From assembly GCF_009177065.1 (NCBI RefSeq), contig NZ_WEZF01000026.1, positions 1-64,000 on the forward strand: a stretch of 64,000 bases of DNA, in the 5' to 3' direction. Each line of letters begins with the position of its first letter. Position 1 is the first letter of the stretch. Origin of the DNA: Tautonia marina (lineage in GTDB: Bacteria; Planctomycetota; Planctomycetia; Isosphaerales; Isosphaeraceae). Below the pieces are notes generated by a model. It was given only the letters and a program-made list of their open reading frames with translations. It made no database searches and was not told the origin of the DNA. A program made the position numbers and the translations under genes. Shown one piece after another: positions 16,633 to 25,430 of the stretch.

Positions 16633-17891
16633 GACGCCATCGCCCGAATGATGGTCACAAGGGGGAGAAAATACGTGAGCATGAACAGAACCACCGGAAC
16701 TGCCAGTGCAATGATGGCAACCGGATACAGGATCTGGCTCCAAACAATCACGCGGTATCCGACCCGCCGATCCAGCCCGTTCGCCTGATGCTCCAGTGCC
16801 CAGGCAAGGTTCCCGGCACCCGATGCCGCATCGAGCACTGCGCCGTCGTTCGGTCGAATCAATCCTGCGGTGGTCAGCGATTGCGTCCACGACTGCCCCC
16901 GAGCGACACGAGCCGCCACCCACCGGAGCCGTTGCCGAACCAATCGGCTTGTGTGCGCCTGAGCGATCCGATCCAGGGCCTCCGGCATGGGACGGTTCAA
17001 CGCGACCTCTCCGGCCAGGGCTCGCAGCACCGTTGCCCCGTGGCGTTTGATCAACAGCCGGTCGACCAGCGTGAACCCCCAATCCATCGGATCGAACGCC
17101 GTGAACGCCAGCAACGGCAAGCCGACCAGTTGCAGGAGCACCAGGGCCGCCACGGTCGGCCCCACCGCAGGATGATGAGCCAGGGCAAAGGTCCACCGCG
17201 TAATCGCCGGGAGTTCCACACCGAAATCGATCGAGATGGCTTCAATTTTCGGGCCAACCCAGAACATCAGGAACGTGATCACGACCTGCATCACCAGGAG
17301 GGTCCAGATCAGGTACGTCAGCCGAGCTCGGATGTGGGCATGAAACGGTTGGCGTGCCGATTGCCGCTGCCCCAACGACCGAAGGGCCTGACCCAGCACC
17401 GGGCCATCCCACCCCATGCGGAGCGAGACAATCCCCTGGCGAGGGAACGAGCCGGGAACGCGGGCGAAGGCCTCACCTATCGGCACTCCCCGCTCCATCA
17501 GGGCCACGACCGCCCGGGATCGCCGTTGCATGCCCCCTCCGCAGAGGGCGCCGCACGCCTCGATGCCGGGTTCCAGAGGCAAACCACGCTCAACCGCGTT
17601 CGAGACGACTCGCAGCATCGGCTCCGAGCCAATCGACCGGCCCCGAACGAGCATGGCGACGCCTCCTGCCACTCCCGCCAGCACCACCACAACGAGCAGC
17701 AGAATGACAACCCCCAGACCCGCCGGCATGGCAAGGCGGACCAGGACCGCCACGACCACGATCACGAGCATCGCATCGCGCAACGTCATCGACCGTGATG
17801 TGGGGAGCGGACGGCCCGGTTCGTCCCCCGGAATCAGCCCCGCAGGCAGCGGGTTCCGCTCAGAAGATTCTTGACTCGAAGACGTATTCAT
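16629..17891 (-). CDS. GspF-like inner-membrane platform protein, third paralog
   Basis: The 420-residue protein has two T2SSF-type halves. An N-terminal hydrophobic pair (about 40-85) precedes the first cytoplasmic helical bundle (PLEPGIEACGALCGGG onwards). Membrane helices follow near 195-215 and 245-270. The second bundle (ALAGEVALNRPMPEALDRIAQAH, then SGAGNLAWALEHQA) and a final membrane helix (ILYPVAIIALAVPVVLFMLTY) complete it. The extra N-terminal membrane region is not present in the other two paralogs. The ATG at 17891 is used, as the TTG at 17894 adds one residue only. It starts 9 bases after the preceding gspF-like gene. Confidence 0.85.
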   Translation of the reverse strand: MNTSSSQESSERNPLPAGLIPGDEPGRPLPTSRSMTLRDAMLVIVVVAVLVRLAMPAGLGVVILLLVVVVLAGVAGGVAMLVRGRSIGSEPMLRVVSNAVERGLPLEPGIEACGALCGGGMQRRSRAVVALMERGVPIGEAFARVPGSFPRQGIVSLRMGWDGPVLGQALRSLGQRQSARQPFHAHIRARLTYLIWTLLVMQVVITFLMFWVGPKIEAISIDFGVELPAITRWTFALAHHPAVGPTVAALVLLQLVGLPLLAFTAFDPMDWGFTLVDRLLIKRHGATVLRALAGEVALNRPMPEALDRIAQAHTSRLVRQRLRWVAARVARGQSWTQSLTTAGLIRPNDGAVLDAASGAGNLAWALEHQANGLDRRVGYRVIVWSQILYPVAIIALAVPVVLFMLTYFLPLVTIIRAMAS

Positions 17892-17900
17892 CAAGAAGAA

Positions 17901-19010
17901 TCACCAAAACATGGAGAAGGGTCCGCCCGTTAACTCCGAGAGCAACTTGAGCGTTGGCATGTAGAGCCCGAGCACGACCAGGATGACCCCAATCAGCACA
18001 AACGCCACCGCCATCGCCGAGAGGAACACCCCGAGGAGCGTGGTCTGCGATCGTGCTCGGGCCAGATAGATCTCCGAGGCCAGACGAAGCGCATCGGGGA
18101 GGACCTGGTGGGTCTCGGCCCAGGAAAGCAGCCGATCAAACCCGGTCGGGAACAATCGGTACTGCCGAGCGGCGTCGAGCAGCGAACGGCCTTGCTCAAC
18201 CTCGTGCGATGCCCCAAGACATGCCGACATCAAGTCAGGATCACGAACCCCCTTGCCGGCCAGCAGCAACGCCTCGGGCATGGTCAATCGCGCATCGAGC
18301 AGGATCGCCAGCAGTGCCGAGAACTCAGCCATCGCCGCGTTTCGCCAGATCCGCCCGAACAGGGGAATACCGTTGGCAACCCGCCTCCATCCCTGAAGCG
18401 TCGCCCCACGGGCGAATCGCCAGGCCAGCACGACCACCAGCAGACTTCCCACGGGAAGCGCCCAGCCGGTCGCATCGACCCATCGGGAAAGTCTGACCAG
18501 CGCGCTGGTCAAGGCGGGAAGCTGCACGCCGAAATCCTCATATATCGCCACCAGATCCAGGGTGACGAACCGAGAAATGACCTGGAAAACCACTGCAAAC
18601 GCACAAAGCAATAGGATCGGATAGGCCAATCGTGTGATCAGATACTGGAACAATTCTCGGTCGGTCCGTTCGAACCGAACGGCCTCAAGCAAGAGTTCCT
18701 GCGGCCGACCTGAGCGTTCCGCGGCCAGAACGATCCCCGGCAGGTGATCCGGCATCTGACCCCGCTCGACCAAGATCGCCTCACGGAGCGATGCGCCCTG
18801 CTCAATCCGGTCAGCCAGGCGAACCAGGCCCCGCTGGACCCTCGCCGATTCCGATTCCTCCGCCAGGGCTCGCAAACCTTCAGGCAAGGCCACCCCGGCC
18901 CCGACCAGCCCACCCACAGCCCCGACCATGTCCGCTGCCTCTCGTGCGTTCAACGAATCGCACGCTTCAGATGGGGTGGAATCGGGAGGATGGTGTCGAG
19001 GTTCATTCAT
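17901..19010 (-). CDS. GspF-like inner-membrane platform protein, second paralog
   Basis: The 369-residue protein has the duplicated T2SSF pattern. The first half (GAGVALPEGLRALA through ERSGRPQELLLEAV) and the second half (ILLDARLTMPEALLLAGKGV through ETHQVLPDALRLASEIY) are each followed by membrane helices. ATG 19010 is chosen; a GTG just before it is possible. The protein differs strongly from the adjacent paralogs, which points to an old duplication with specialisation. GspF forms the membrane platform that couples the ATPase to pilin assembly. Confidence 0.88.
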   Translation of the reverse strand: MNEPRHHPPDSTPSEACDSLNAREAADMVGAVGGLVGAGVALPEGLRALAEESESARVQRGLVRLADRIEQGASLREAILVERGQMPDHLPGIVLAAERSGRPQELLLEAVRFERTDRELFQYLITRLAYPILLLCAFAVVFQVISRFVTLDLVAIYEDFGVQLPALTSALVRLSRWVDATGWALPVGSLLVVVLAWRFARGATLQGWRRVANGIPLFGRIWRNAAMAEFSALLAILLDARLTMPEALLLAGKGVRDPDLMSACLGASHEVEQGRSLLDAARQYRLFPTGFDRLLSWAETHQVLPDALRLASEIYLARARSQTTLLGVFLSAMAVAFVLIGVILVVLGLYMPTLKLLSELTGGPFSMFW

Positions 19011-19078
19011 CACTCAATTCCAAAAATCTAGGAATATAAATGGTCTCGCGTTGTTTTAAGATGATTCGTCGAATGCGA

Positions 19079-20146
19079 TCAGTTCAGGGATTCCAGCAGA
19101 GCCGTAAACGGGACGAACAGCGTCAACCCGTAGAGCAACACCGCGGTCCCTCCGATCCCCACGAGAAACACGGTGGGAATGACGAGCCGTTGAAGTTCCG
19201 CCCGAGCCGCCGCTCGATCGCGGTAAGTCCGGGCGGCCACACGAAGCGCCTGGGGCAGATCCCCTTGAACGGCTCCCGAACCAATCAACCAGCGAAGCAT
19301 CGGCGGAAACGCCTGCGATGCCTCGGGTGCCATCGATCTGGGCCATCGCTCGCCGCGTTGAATCGCATCGGCCAGCCGGTCGCTCGCCTCACGCAGCCTC
19401 GCATCACCGATGGCTCGGGAGGAAAGCCGCAGGGCGTCGGGCATCGGCACCCGGTTCTCCAGCAACAGCGCGAGCAAGTCCGCGAACAATCCGCACCGGG
19501 TCAGTGCGATCTGGGTTTTGACCCCTGGAAACACGAGCCTCCAGGCCCCTCCGACCTCAAGACCCAGGGCTGACACCCGGCCCGATCGCATCCACAGCCA
19601 GGCAACGATTCCCAGAATCAGCAGGCCGATCGGTCCCCAGATCCACGCCCACCGGCCGAGGGCGCTCAGCACCGCAAGCGAGGCCGTCGAACCTCCCAGC
19701 AATCGCGCACTCAGTTCCAGCCGAGGAGCCAGGACCGTCACAAAGCCGAGGAACAGGCCATACGCCATCACCAGCAGAATCGCCGGGTAAAGCATGGCAA
19801 GGGTGATCGTTCGTCGCAGATCCGTCTGCGATCGAACGAACGTGGTCAGGCCTTCCAGCGCCGCGGTCAACCGGCCCGCTCGCATCCCCGCCTCGATGAT
19901 GGCCCGGTACAGATCCGGCATCGGGCGCGACTCATTTGCGAATGCATCGGTCAGCGAACACCCCTCGGCCTCCATCCGCCTGCCGAGGGCCTCCGCCACC
20001 CGCCCGAGCCGCCCCTTCCAGTCCCCACCGATCCCCACCAGCCCTCGCTCAATCGGCACCCCAGCCCGAACCAGCGCCACGATCTCCTCGTTCAGCGCGA
20101 TCAGTTCGTCCATCGAAAGCCGATCAATCGCTCCCCGGCTCGACAT
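19079..20146 (-). CDS. GspF-like inner-membrane platform protein, first paralog
   Basis: The 355-residue protein has two T2SSF domains. The first runs from RAGVPIERGLVGIGGDW to EAGMRAGRLTAALEGL and the second from LLENRVPMPDALRLSSRAIG to GSGAVQGDLPQALRVA. Membrane helices lie near residues 125-145, 175-200 and at the C-terminus. ATG 20146 is preferred over ATG 20179 because GGGGGAGG lies 9-10 bases before it, whereas the upstream ATG lacks a spaced ribosome site. It lies 149 bases after the GspE stop. Confidence 0.88.
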   Translation of the reverse strand: MSSRGAIDRLSMDELIALNEEIVALVRAGVPIERGLVGIGGDWKGRLGRVAEALGRRMEAEGCSLTDAFANESRPMPDLYRAIIEAGMRAGRLTAALEGLTTFVRSQTDLRRTITLAMLYPAILLVMAYGLFLGFVTVLAPRLELSARLLGGSTASLAVLSALGRWAWIWGPIGLLILGIVAWLWMRSGRVSALGLEVGGAWRLVFPGVKTQIALTRCGLFADLLALLLENRVPMPDALRLSSRAIGDARLREASDRLADAIQRGERWPRSMAPEASQAFPPMLRWLIGSGAVQGDLPQALRVAARTYRDRAAARAELQRLVIPTVFLVGIGGTAVLLYGLTLFVPFTALLESLN

Positions 20147-20295
20147 CGTCGGCAGTCCTCCCCCGAGTGGCAGGATCATCTCACCGGGGGGATTCTACGA
20201 CAGTTGTCACAGGTTGTCGAGGGGGCGGCTGAAAAAGTTCGGGAACGCGGAAAAATCAAGGAGTCCTGCTGTCCATGTGTTTCGATGCCGTAGGG

Positions 20296-21549
20296 TTAGG
20301 AGGGGAATGGGCGATCGTCCTCCCTCTTGGGCGTCTGAAGCCCGAGAACCCGGCGCACCTCGGCGGGGCTGGTCCGGCCCGCGGCCACTGCCTCGAGCGC
20401 TCGATCCCACAGGCCAACCATCTGCGACAACCTCGCAGCGGCTTCGATCCGATCCACATCAGCTCGATTGAGCACGGCTTGGGCAACCGGTCCCTCATGG
20501 GGAAGGAGAAATTCGGCCATCGGCATGCGACCCTGATACCCGGTCCCTCGGCAGGCGTCGCAGCCCGAGGCCACTCGGGCCGACTGCAGCGGAAGGCCCA
20601 GCATTGCGGGATCGTCGGCCGAGATCGGTCGGGAACAGCCGTGGCACAGCCGCCGGACGAGTCGCAACGCCAGGACGGCTCGAAGCCCACTACGCAGCAA
20701 ATACGGTTCGATCCCCATCTCAGCCAGCCGACCGATTGCTCCGCTCGCCGATCCCGCGTGAAAGGTGGTCAGCACAAGATGCCCCGTCAGGGCTGCCTGA
20801 AAGGCCGACTCCGCCGTGTCGGGGTCGCGGATCTCCCCCACGGCGATCACTTCCGGGTCCTGCCGGAGCAACGAGCGCAACCCCGATTCCAGCGTGAACC
20901 CGGCCGAGGGGTTCACCTGCGCTTGCACCACCCCCTCGACGGCCGCTTCGATCGGGTCTTCCAGCGTGACGAGGCATCGGTGGCCGGCCGAGGAATGTGC
21001 CAGGGCACGCAGGCACGCATAAAGGGTTGTTGTTTTGCCGCTTCCGGCGGGGCCGGCCAATACAATCAGACCCGATGTTTCGACCAGCGCCGAGCGCAGG
21101 GATTCGAGCAGATCGCCAGGAAAACCCAGTTGATCGAGGTCGAGCAATCGCCCCGGTTCCGCAAAGAACCGCACGACCACCCGTTCCCCCAGGAGCGTCG
21201 GAAACGTGCTGACGCGAATCTCGGCCTGGCCCGGTTGCGAGGGAATTCGCCCTTCCTGGGGAAGGTCGGTTCGATAAGTCAGCAGATGTGCAAGCACTTT
21301 GAGCCGGGCCACAACATTGGGTGCGACCTGTGACGGAAGCAAGGCCATCGGTTGCAAGACGCCGTCAATCCGATGGCGAATCTCCAGCCCCTCGGCGATC
21401 GGCTGGAAATGCAGGTCGCTGGCCCCGACCGCACGGGCCGTTTCCAGGAGCACGCCAACCGCCTCCGTCGCAAACTGCGGGGAGGCGGGGTCGAGCCCGG
21501 CAAGCACCGAGGGCCCTCCAGGCGATCCTCGATTCGAGGTGCTGGGCAT
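20296..21549 (-). CDS. GspE/PilB-type secretion or pilus assembly ATPase
   Basis: The 417-residue ATPase has all the hallmark segments of the family. Walker A is GPAGSGKTT (166-174), the Asp box is TLEDPIE (195-201), Walker B is EVIAVGEIRD (233-242) and the His box is TGHLVLTTFHA (255-265). The tetracysteine zinc site is Cys302-x2-Cys305 and Cys330-x2-Cys333, which marks GspE/PilB rather than PilT retraction ATPases. The N-terminal N1 domain of typical GspE is missing, so the protein is short (usual 500-570 residues). It may therefore bind the platform without a GspL partner. It is the only ATPase beside the three gspF-like genes. Confidence 0.93.
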   Translation of the reverse strand: MPSTSNRGSPGGPSVLAGLDPASPQFATEAVGVLLETARAVGASDLHFQPIAEGLEIRHRIDGVLQPMALLPSQVAPNVVARLKVLAHLLTYRTDLPQEGRIPSQPGQAEIRVSTFPTLLGERVVVRFFAEPGRLLDLDQLGFPGDLLESLRSALVETSGLIVLAGPAGSGKTTTLYACLRALAHSSAGHRCLVTLEDPIEAAVEGVVQAQVNPSAGFTLESGLRSLLRQDPEVIAVGEIRDPDTAESAFQAALTGHLVLTTFHAGSASGAIGRLAEMGIEPYLLRSGLRAVLALRLVRRLCHGCSRPISADDPAMLGLPLQSARVASGCDACRGTGYQGRMPMAEFLLPHEGPVAQAVLNRADVDRIEAAARLSQMVGLWDRALEAVAAGRTSPAEVRRVLGLQTPKREDDRPFPS

Positions 21550-21558
21550 CGGTAGCGA

Positions 21559-21909
21559 TCAGCCTTCATTGTCCGAGTCGGAGGCCAATTCGTCCGCACT
21601 CAGACGTGCTTCGAGGGCTTCGAGCCGGGCCGAGAGGGCCGCGACCTTGGCCGAAAGCGTGGCGGTATCCTCGGCCCGAGCCAGACCAAGCCGTTGCGAG
21701 ACTTGCTCGATGCGCCGGTCGATCTCCGCTTGAAGATCCTCTTGCGCGGTCGTGGCCCGATGTTCGAGTTCGGCCTGGAACTTGGCGGCTTCGGCTTCAC
21801 TCAGGTCGGCCTGACGAGCCACCTCCTTGCCCAGTTCCTCAAGCTTCTCCTTCGTCATCGCCGCAAGGCCGACGCCGGTAAACAGGGTTCGCTTCACAAG
21901 TTCGAACAT
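21559..21909 (-). CDS. Phasin-like coiled-coil protein
   Basis: The 116-residue protein starts MFELVKRTLFTGVGLAAMTKEK and continues as one long charged coiled coil (KFQAELEHRATTAQEDLQAE, ...LSARLEALEARLS). This resembles the PhaF/phasin-type granule-associated family also seen in planctomycetes. AAAGGATGG lies just before the ATG at 21909. Its stop is only 9 bases upstream of the gspE start, so it is probably the first gene of the pseudopilus operon. Known phasins coat polyhydroxyalkanoate granules; no PHA synthase is visible here, so a scaffold role is also possible. Confidence 0.7.
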   Translation of the reverse strand: MFELVKRTLFTGVGLAAMTKEKLEELGKEVARQADLSEAEAAKFQAELEHRATTAQEDLQAEIDRRIEQVSQRLGLARAEDTATLSAKVAALSARLEALEARLSADELASDSDNEG

Positions 21910-22178
21910 CGCTCCATCCTTTCGCATGATTGTCCGTGGATTGAGTCGTGATCGTGGCTCAATCCTCCGGCAATGATCGACCACGCCGAGGGGCGTGATC
22001 GTGATCCCGAACCCGCCGCAGCCAGTTCCGAACCTAATTCATTGTCTCATTTCAGGCCACTCGACGCGAGGGGCTGCTTTTCGTCGGTGGCCGTGTGAAA
22101 CCCGCGCTGGCAACCCGTAAACTGGAGCCGCCTTGCTCCTCACCGCTCCGTTCCGTTTTCGACCGAGGATTGTTCCCG

Positions 22179-22646
22179 ATGGCGTCTCCCGAGGACCAAC
22201 CACCCCCCGATTCCGCTCCCACTCCGGTTCCGGCCGACCTCTCCTACGGTGGGTTCTGGGAACTGCTCGGCATGGTTCCCCTCGAACCTGCTCAACCGGG
22301 AGGACCGAGCCGTGTGAAGCTCGTTGTGGAACCGCAGCATCTCCGAAGCCTCGGCCTGATGCACGGTGGTGTCACGGCGGCCATGCTGGATTCGTTTATG
22401 GGACGAGCCGCCTTCGCCCACTCCCCTCCGGGGCATCATCTGGTGACCTTGCAGCTCAACGTCCACTTCGTCCGAGCCGCTCGGGTTGGCGATACGCTCA
22501 TCGCCGATGGCGAGGTACAGCACAACGGACGACGAACCGCCGTGGTCCGCAGTGAGCTCCGAACCGATCAGGGAAGCCTCATCGCCACCGGCTCCGGCAC
22601 GTTCATGCACCTGCCGACCGATCCTCAGACCCCAGATCGTTCCTGA
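22179..22646 (+). CDS. PaaI-type hotdog-fold thioesterase
   Basis: The 155-residue protein has the PaaI/acyl-CoA thioesterase hotdog signature. It includes the LMHGGVTAAMLDSFMG active-site segment (HGG with a following Asp/Ser), TLQLNVHFVRAARVGDTL, and GEVQHNGRRTAVVRSEL. Members hydrolyse phenylacetyl-CoA or other acyl- and aryl-CoA thioesters. The ATG at 22179 follows GAGGA at about 10 bases; a GTG at 22095 would add 28 residues without homology. It ends 10 bases from the convergent MutS-like gene. Confidence 0.88.
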   Translation: MASPEDQPPPDSAPTPVPADLSYGGFWELLGMVPLEPAQPGGPSRVKLVVEPQHLRSLGLMHGGVTAAMLDSFMGRAAFAHSPPGHHLVTLQLNVHFVRAARVGDTLIADGEVQHNGRRTAVVRSELRTDQGSLIATGSGTFMHLPTDPQTPDRS

Positions 22647-22656
22647 TCGCGGGGCG

Positions 22657-24528
22657 TCAGACGTCCAGCCCCACGGCTCGCATCAACTCCAGCGCATTAC
22701 TTTTCTGAACGACCCCGGGACGCATGATGTAATCGAACCGCATCTGCCCGTCTTCCAGATGGTCCTCGAAGTGGACGTTCTCCGCCCGATGCCCGAGGCC
22801 CGCGACGATCTCGGCCAGCGCCAGGTCGTGCGTCGTCACAAAGCCGATCGCCCCGCGGTCGAGCAATCCCTTCACCACACCCTGTGCTCCCGATCGCCGG
22901 TCGTGCGAGTTCGTCCCGTGCAGGATTTCATCGAGCAGAAAGAGCAGGGGGGGAGGGCTTGAGGCCAGATCCACCAGCGTCCGCAACCGCGTAATCTCGG
23001 CGTAAAACCGCGATCGCCCCGCCTGCAGCGAATCTTGCACCCGGAGCGTCGATCCCACGCTCATCGGAGAAAGCCGCAGCCGATCGGCTCGAACCGGAGC
23101 CCCCGCCAGCGCCAGCACGACGTTCACCCCCACCGATCGCAACAGCGTGCTCTTGCCCGACATGTTCGATCCGCTCACCAGCAGCACACGGGGGCCATCG
23201 GCGCCTCCCAGGCGGACATCGTTCCGAACGTTCTGGGTGTCCGGGATCAACGGATGCCCAAGCGCCTGAGCCTCGATCACCGGGCCTTCCGACTCGTCCA
23301 CGATCTCCGGGAACGGGTCGTGCGGCCGCTCATACGCATACGACGCCAGCGCGCAAAGGGCTTCGAACTGACCGACGGCGTCGAGCCATTGCTCAATCGA
23401 TCGGCCCGATCGGTTCCTCCAGCGTTCGATGGCCAGTCCGAGATGAATTCCCCAGAGCAGGAGAAACGCCAGCGGCGCAAACAACTGGTTCCGTCGGAAG
23501 TCGAGCAGCATCACCAGTCGGGCCAGTCGCGCAATCTGTCGAGAGGGCGGTTCGTAGTCCCCCGTTTGGCTGTCTCGAATCATCAAGAGCCGGGCCGATG
23601 TGAACGGCTCGTGTTCAATCCTCGCCAGCAGCGATTCCAGCAATCGTAGCTCCTCGGCCCGCTCATCCACGGTGCCGAGCGTCTGAGCCAGGTCATTCCG
23701 AAGCGATCGAGACAGGATCAAGGTGGCCGCAATCGTTGCCATCAGCGGGATTCCCCCCATCCCCACGATCCAGGCGGCCAGCGCGGCCAGGTTCAGGACG
23801 GCCAGCAGCGAGGCGGCCAGGGGAATCAAGGGGGATTGCAAGACGGCAGGAGCCTTGGCCCAGGCAATCAGGGTGGTCGGATGCAGGCCCTGCTCGATGT
23901 CGTCTCCCAGCAAGGCGAGGTCTTCGCGTAGATCGAGCCGATCGCGCAGCTCCGCCACCGCCTCGTGCCGGGCTCGAATCTCGTCCACCTCGGCCGGGTG
24001 ATGCAGCCAGGCCGCGAGCGTCGTTTTTCCAGAGCCGGTGCGGGCGGTGCAAAGCCGTTCGAAGACCGATCCGGACCCGAACAAATCAAGGTCGGCGTCG
24101 AACGGATGATCCGGTTTTAAGAAGCGATTGCCGGGATCGCCTCGGCCGGGCCATCGGTCTTCCAGCCGAGCCAGCCCGGCCTCGTAGAAGGCGACCCGAC
24201 GTTCCGCGCGCCGATGCGATCGCCCGACCGTGTCGTAGGCGATCACCAGGCCCACAAAGACAACCGTCGGCACCAGCAACCACCAGGGCGACCCCCAACC
24301 CAGCCCAATCGTCACGACGGCCAGAACCAGCCCCACGGCGAAGACCAGCAAGCGGCCATCGGCAATCTTCCGATGCCGGTCGCTCAATCGGTTCGCTTCC
24401 GCCCGTCGGGCATCGCGGCGTCGAAGGTATTCGGCATGAGGATCTGATGGCTTGGAATCGGCGGATGACGAGTCGGAGGGACGCGCGGCCAAGGTGCGAA
24501 CTCCCAGGGAAAGCTGCTCCGAAGCCAT
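22657..24528 (-). CDS. Membrane-anchored MutS-family ATPase-like protein
   Basis: The 623-residue protein has the MutS core and ATPase without the mismatch-recognition domain I. The true Walker A is GSNMSGKST (453-461), Walker B is LLFLLDE (528-534), and HGTNSHDR and THD (566-568) follow as in MutS. Two membrane helices lie at about 60-100 and more hydrophobic segments at 232-275 and 350-366, as in the uncharacterised membrane MutS-like group. At 160-175 the MutS core motif that normally reads like TxxGxRLLxxWL is ARTGSGKTTLAAWL, which mimics a P-loop. A role in mismatch repair is unlikely given the membrane segments. Confidence 0.85.
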   Translation of the reverse strand: MASEQLSLGVRTLAARPSDSSSADSKPSDPHAEYLRRRDARRAEANRLSDRHRKIADGRLLVFAVGLVLAVVTIGLGWGSPWWLLVPTVVFVGLVIAYDTVGRSHRRAERRVAFYEAGLARLEDRWPGRGDPGNRFLKPDHPFDADLDLFGSGSVFERLCTARTGSGKTTLAAWLHHPAEVDEIRARHEAVAELRDRLDLREDLALLGDDIEQGLHPTTLIAWAKAPAVLQSPLIPLAASLLAVLNLAALAAWIVGMGGIPLMATIAATLILSRSLRNDLAQTLGTVDERAEELRLLESLLARIEHEPFTSARLLMIRDSQTGDYEPPSRQIARLARLVMLLDFRRNQLFAPLAFLLLWGIHLGLAIERWRNRSGRSIEQWLDAVGQFEALCALASYAYERPHDPFPEIVDESEGPVIEAQALGHPLIPDTQNVRNDVRLGGADGPRVLLVSGSNMSGKSTLLRSVGVNVVLALAGAPVRADRLRLSPMSVGSTLRVQDSLQAGRSRFYAEITRLRTLVDLASSPPPLLFLLDEILHGTNSHDRRSGAQGVVKGLLDRGAIGFVTTHDLALAEIVAGLGHRAENVHFEDHLEDGQMRFDYIMRPGVVQKSNALELMRAVGLDV

Positions 24529-24736
24529 GACCCCATCATGACCGGCTCACGCCCGACGCAGCGCAGAGGATTCTGCAGATAAAGAATCTCGACCCCGACG
24601 TCACTCGAATCAGGTCGAGCGACGACGCATTCGGCACCATCTTACCAGGAGCCATGATCTGTGGGGATGCCCGCCCCGCCCCTCCGTAAAGGATCGAATC
24701 AGAGAACGGTGCGCAACCGCCCGAGATTCCCGACCC

Positions 24737-25429
24737 TCACCGAACCACCGGGTAAAACCGGGCGAGCGTCTCGGTCGACATCCCTCCCGCGGCCCCCGCC
24801 GTCAGGGCCCAGTTGCGCAGACTCTGGCCCAGAATCCCCTGGTTCCGCCAGCGCCTTGCCGAGACCTCAATCCGCTTCGGAAGCAACGCAATCCTTCCCA
24901 GTCTCCGCAATCGGAGCATCAGATACACGTCTTCCATCAAGGGCAATTCCGGAAACCCGCCGACCCGGTCAAACGCCCATCGCGGAACGAAAATCCCTTG
25001 ATCGCCGTACGGAACCCCCAGAACTCCCGCCCGGAGGTGCGCCGCGGCGTCGATCGCGCGAAAGGCCCATTCCGGCCCATCCACCCGCATCCGAAAGCAG
25101 CCGCCCGGCACTTTCGGGCACCGGGCGACGAACCGCTGCAACTCGGCAATCGCCCCGCCTTCAAGCCGGCAATCGGCATGGAGGAACAGCAAGACGTCTC
25201 CCGACGCCTCCAACGCTCCCCGATTTTGCTGAACTCCTCGGCCTTTCGGAGCGGCCACGACCCGAGCCCCGGCCCGACTCGCCCGATCGGCCGTGCCGTC
25301 AGGGCTGCCGGCATCGGCCACGATCACCTCATCGACCCCCTGGTCGGCGAGATGATCGAGGCACGATCCGATCGTCTTGGCTTCGTTGAGCGTCGGAATG
25401 ACGACCGACACACGAGGCAATTCCGCCAT
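24737..25429 (-). CDS. GT2-family glycosyltransferase (TIGR04283-like)
   Basis: The 230-residue protein is a short GT-A glycosyltransferase. It starts VSVVIPTLNEAKTI, has EVIVADAGSPDGTAD, the RGVQQNRGA segment and the metal-binding FLHADCRLEGGA. It continues with VPYGDQGIFVPRWAF and ELPLMEDVYLMLRL. This is the pattern of the TIGR04283 family, some of which sit with arsenosugar synthesis genes. No arsenic genes are visible nearby. It starts one base after the stop of the isomerase-like gene upstream, so the two are co-transcribed. Confidence 0.85.
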   Translation of the reverse strand: MAELPRVSVVIPTLNEAKTIGSCLDHLADQGVDEVIVADAGSPDGTADRASRAGARVVAAPKGRGVQQNRGALEASGDVLLFLHADCRLEGGAIAELQRFVARCPKVPGGCFRMRVDGPEWAFRAIDAAAHLRAGVLGVPYGDQGIFVPRWAFDRVGGFPELPLMEDVYLMLRLRRLGRIALLPKRIEVSARRWRNQGILGQSLRNWALTAGAAGGMSTETLARFYPVVR

Positions 25430-25430
25430 C

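Noticed and set aside
22657-24528. The second GKT-like motif of the MutS-like protein as a true P-loop
   Set aside because: It lacks the leading Gly and sits where the MutS core motif belongs. The real Walker A is at residues 453-461.
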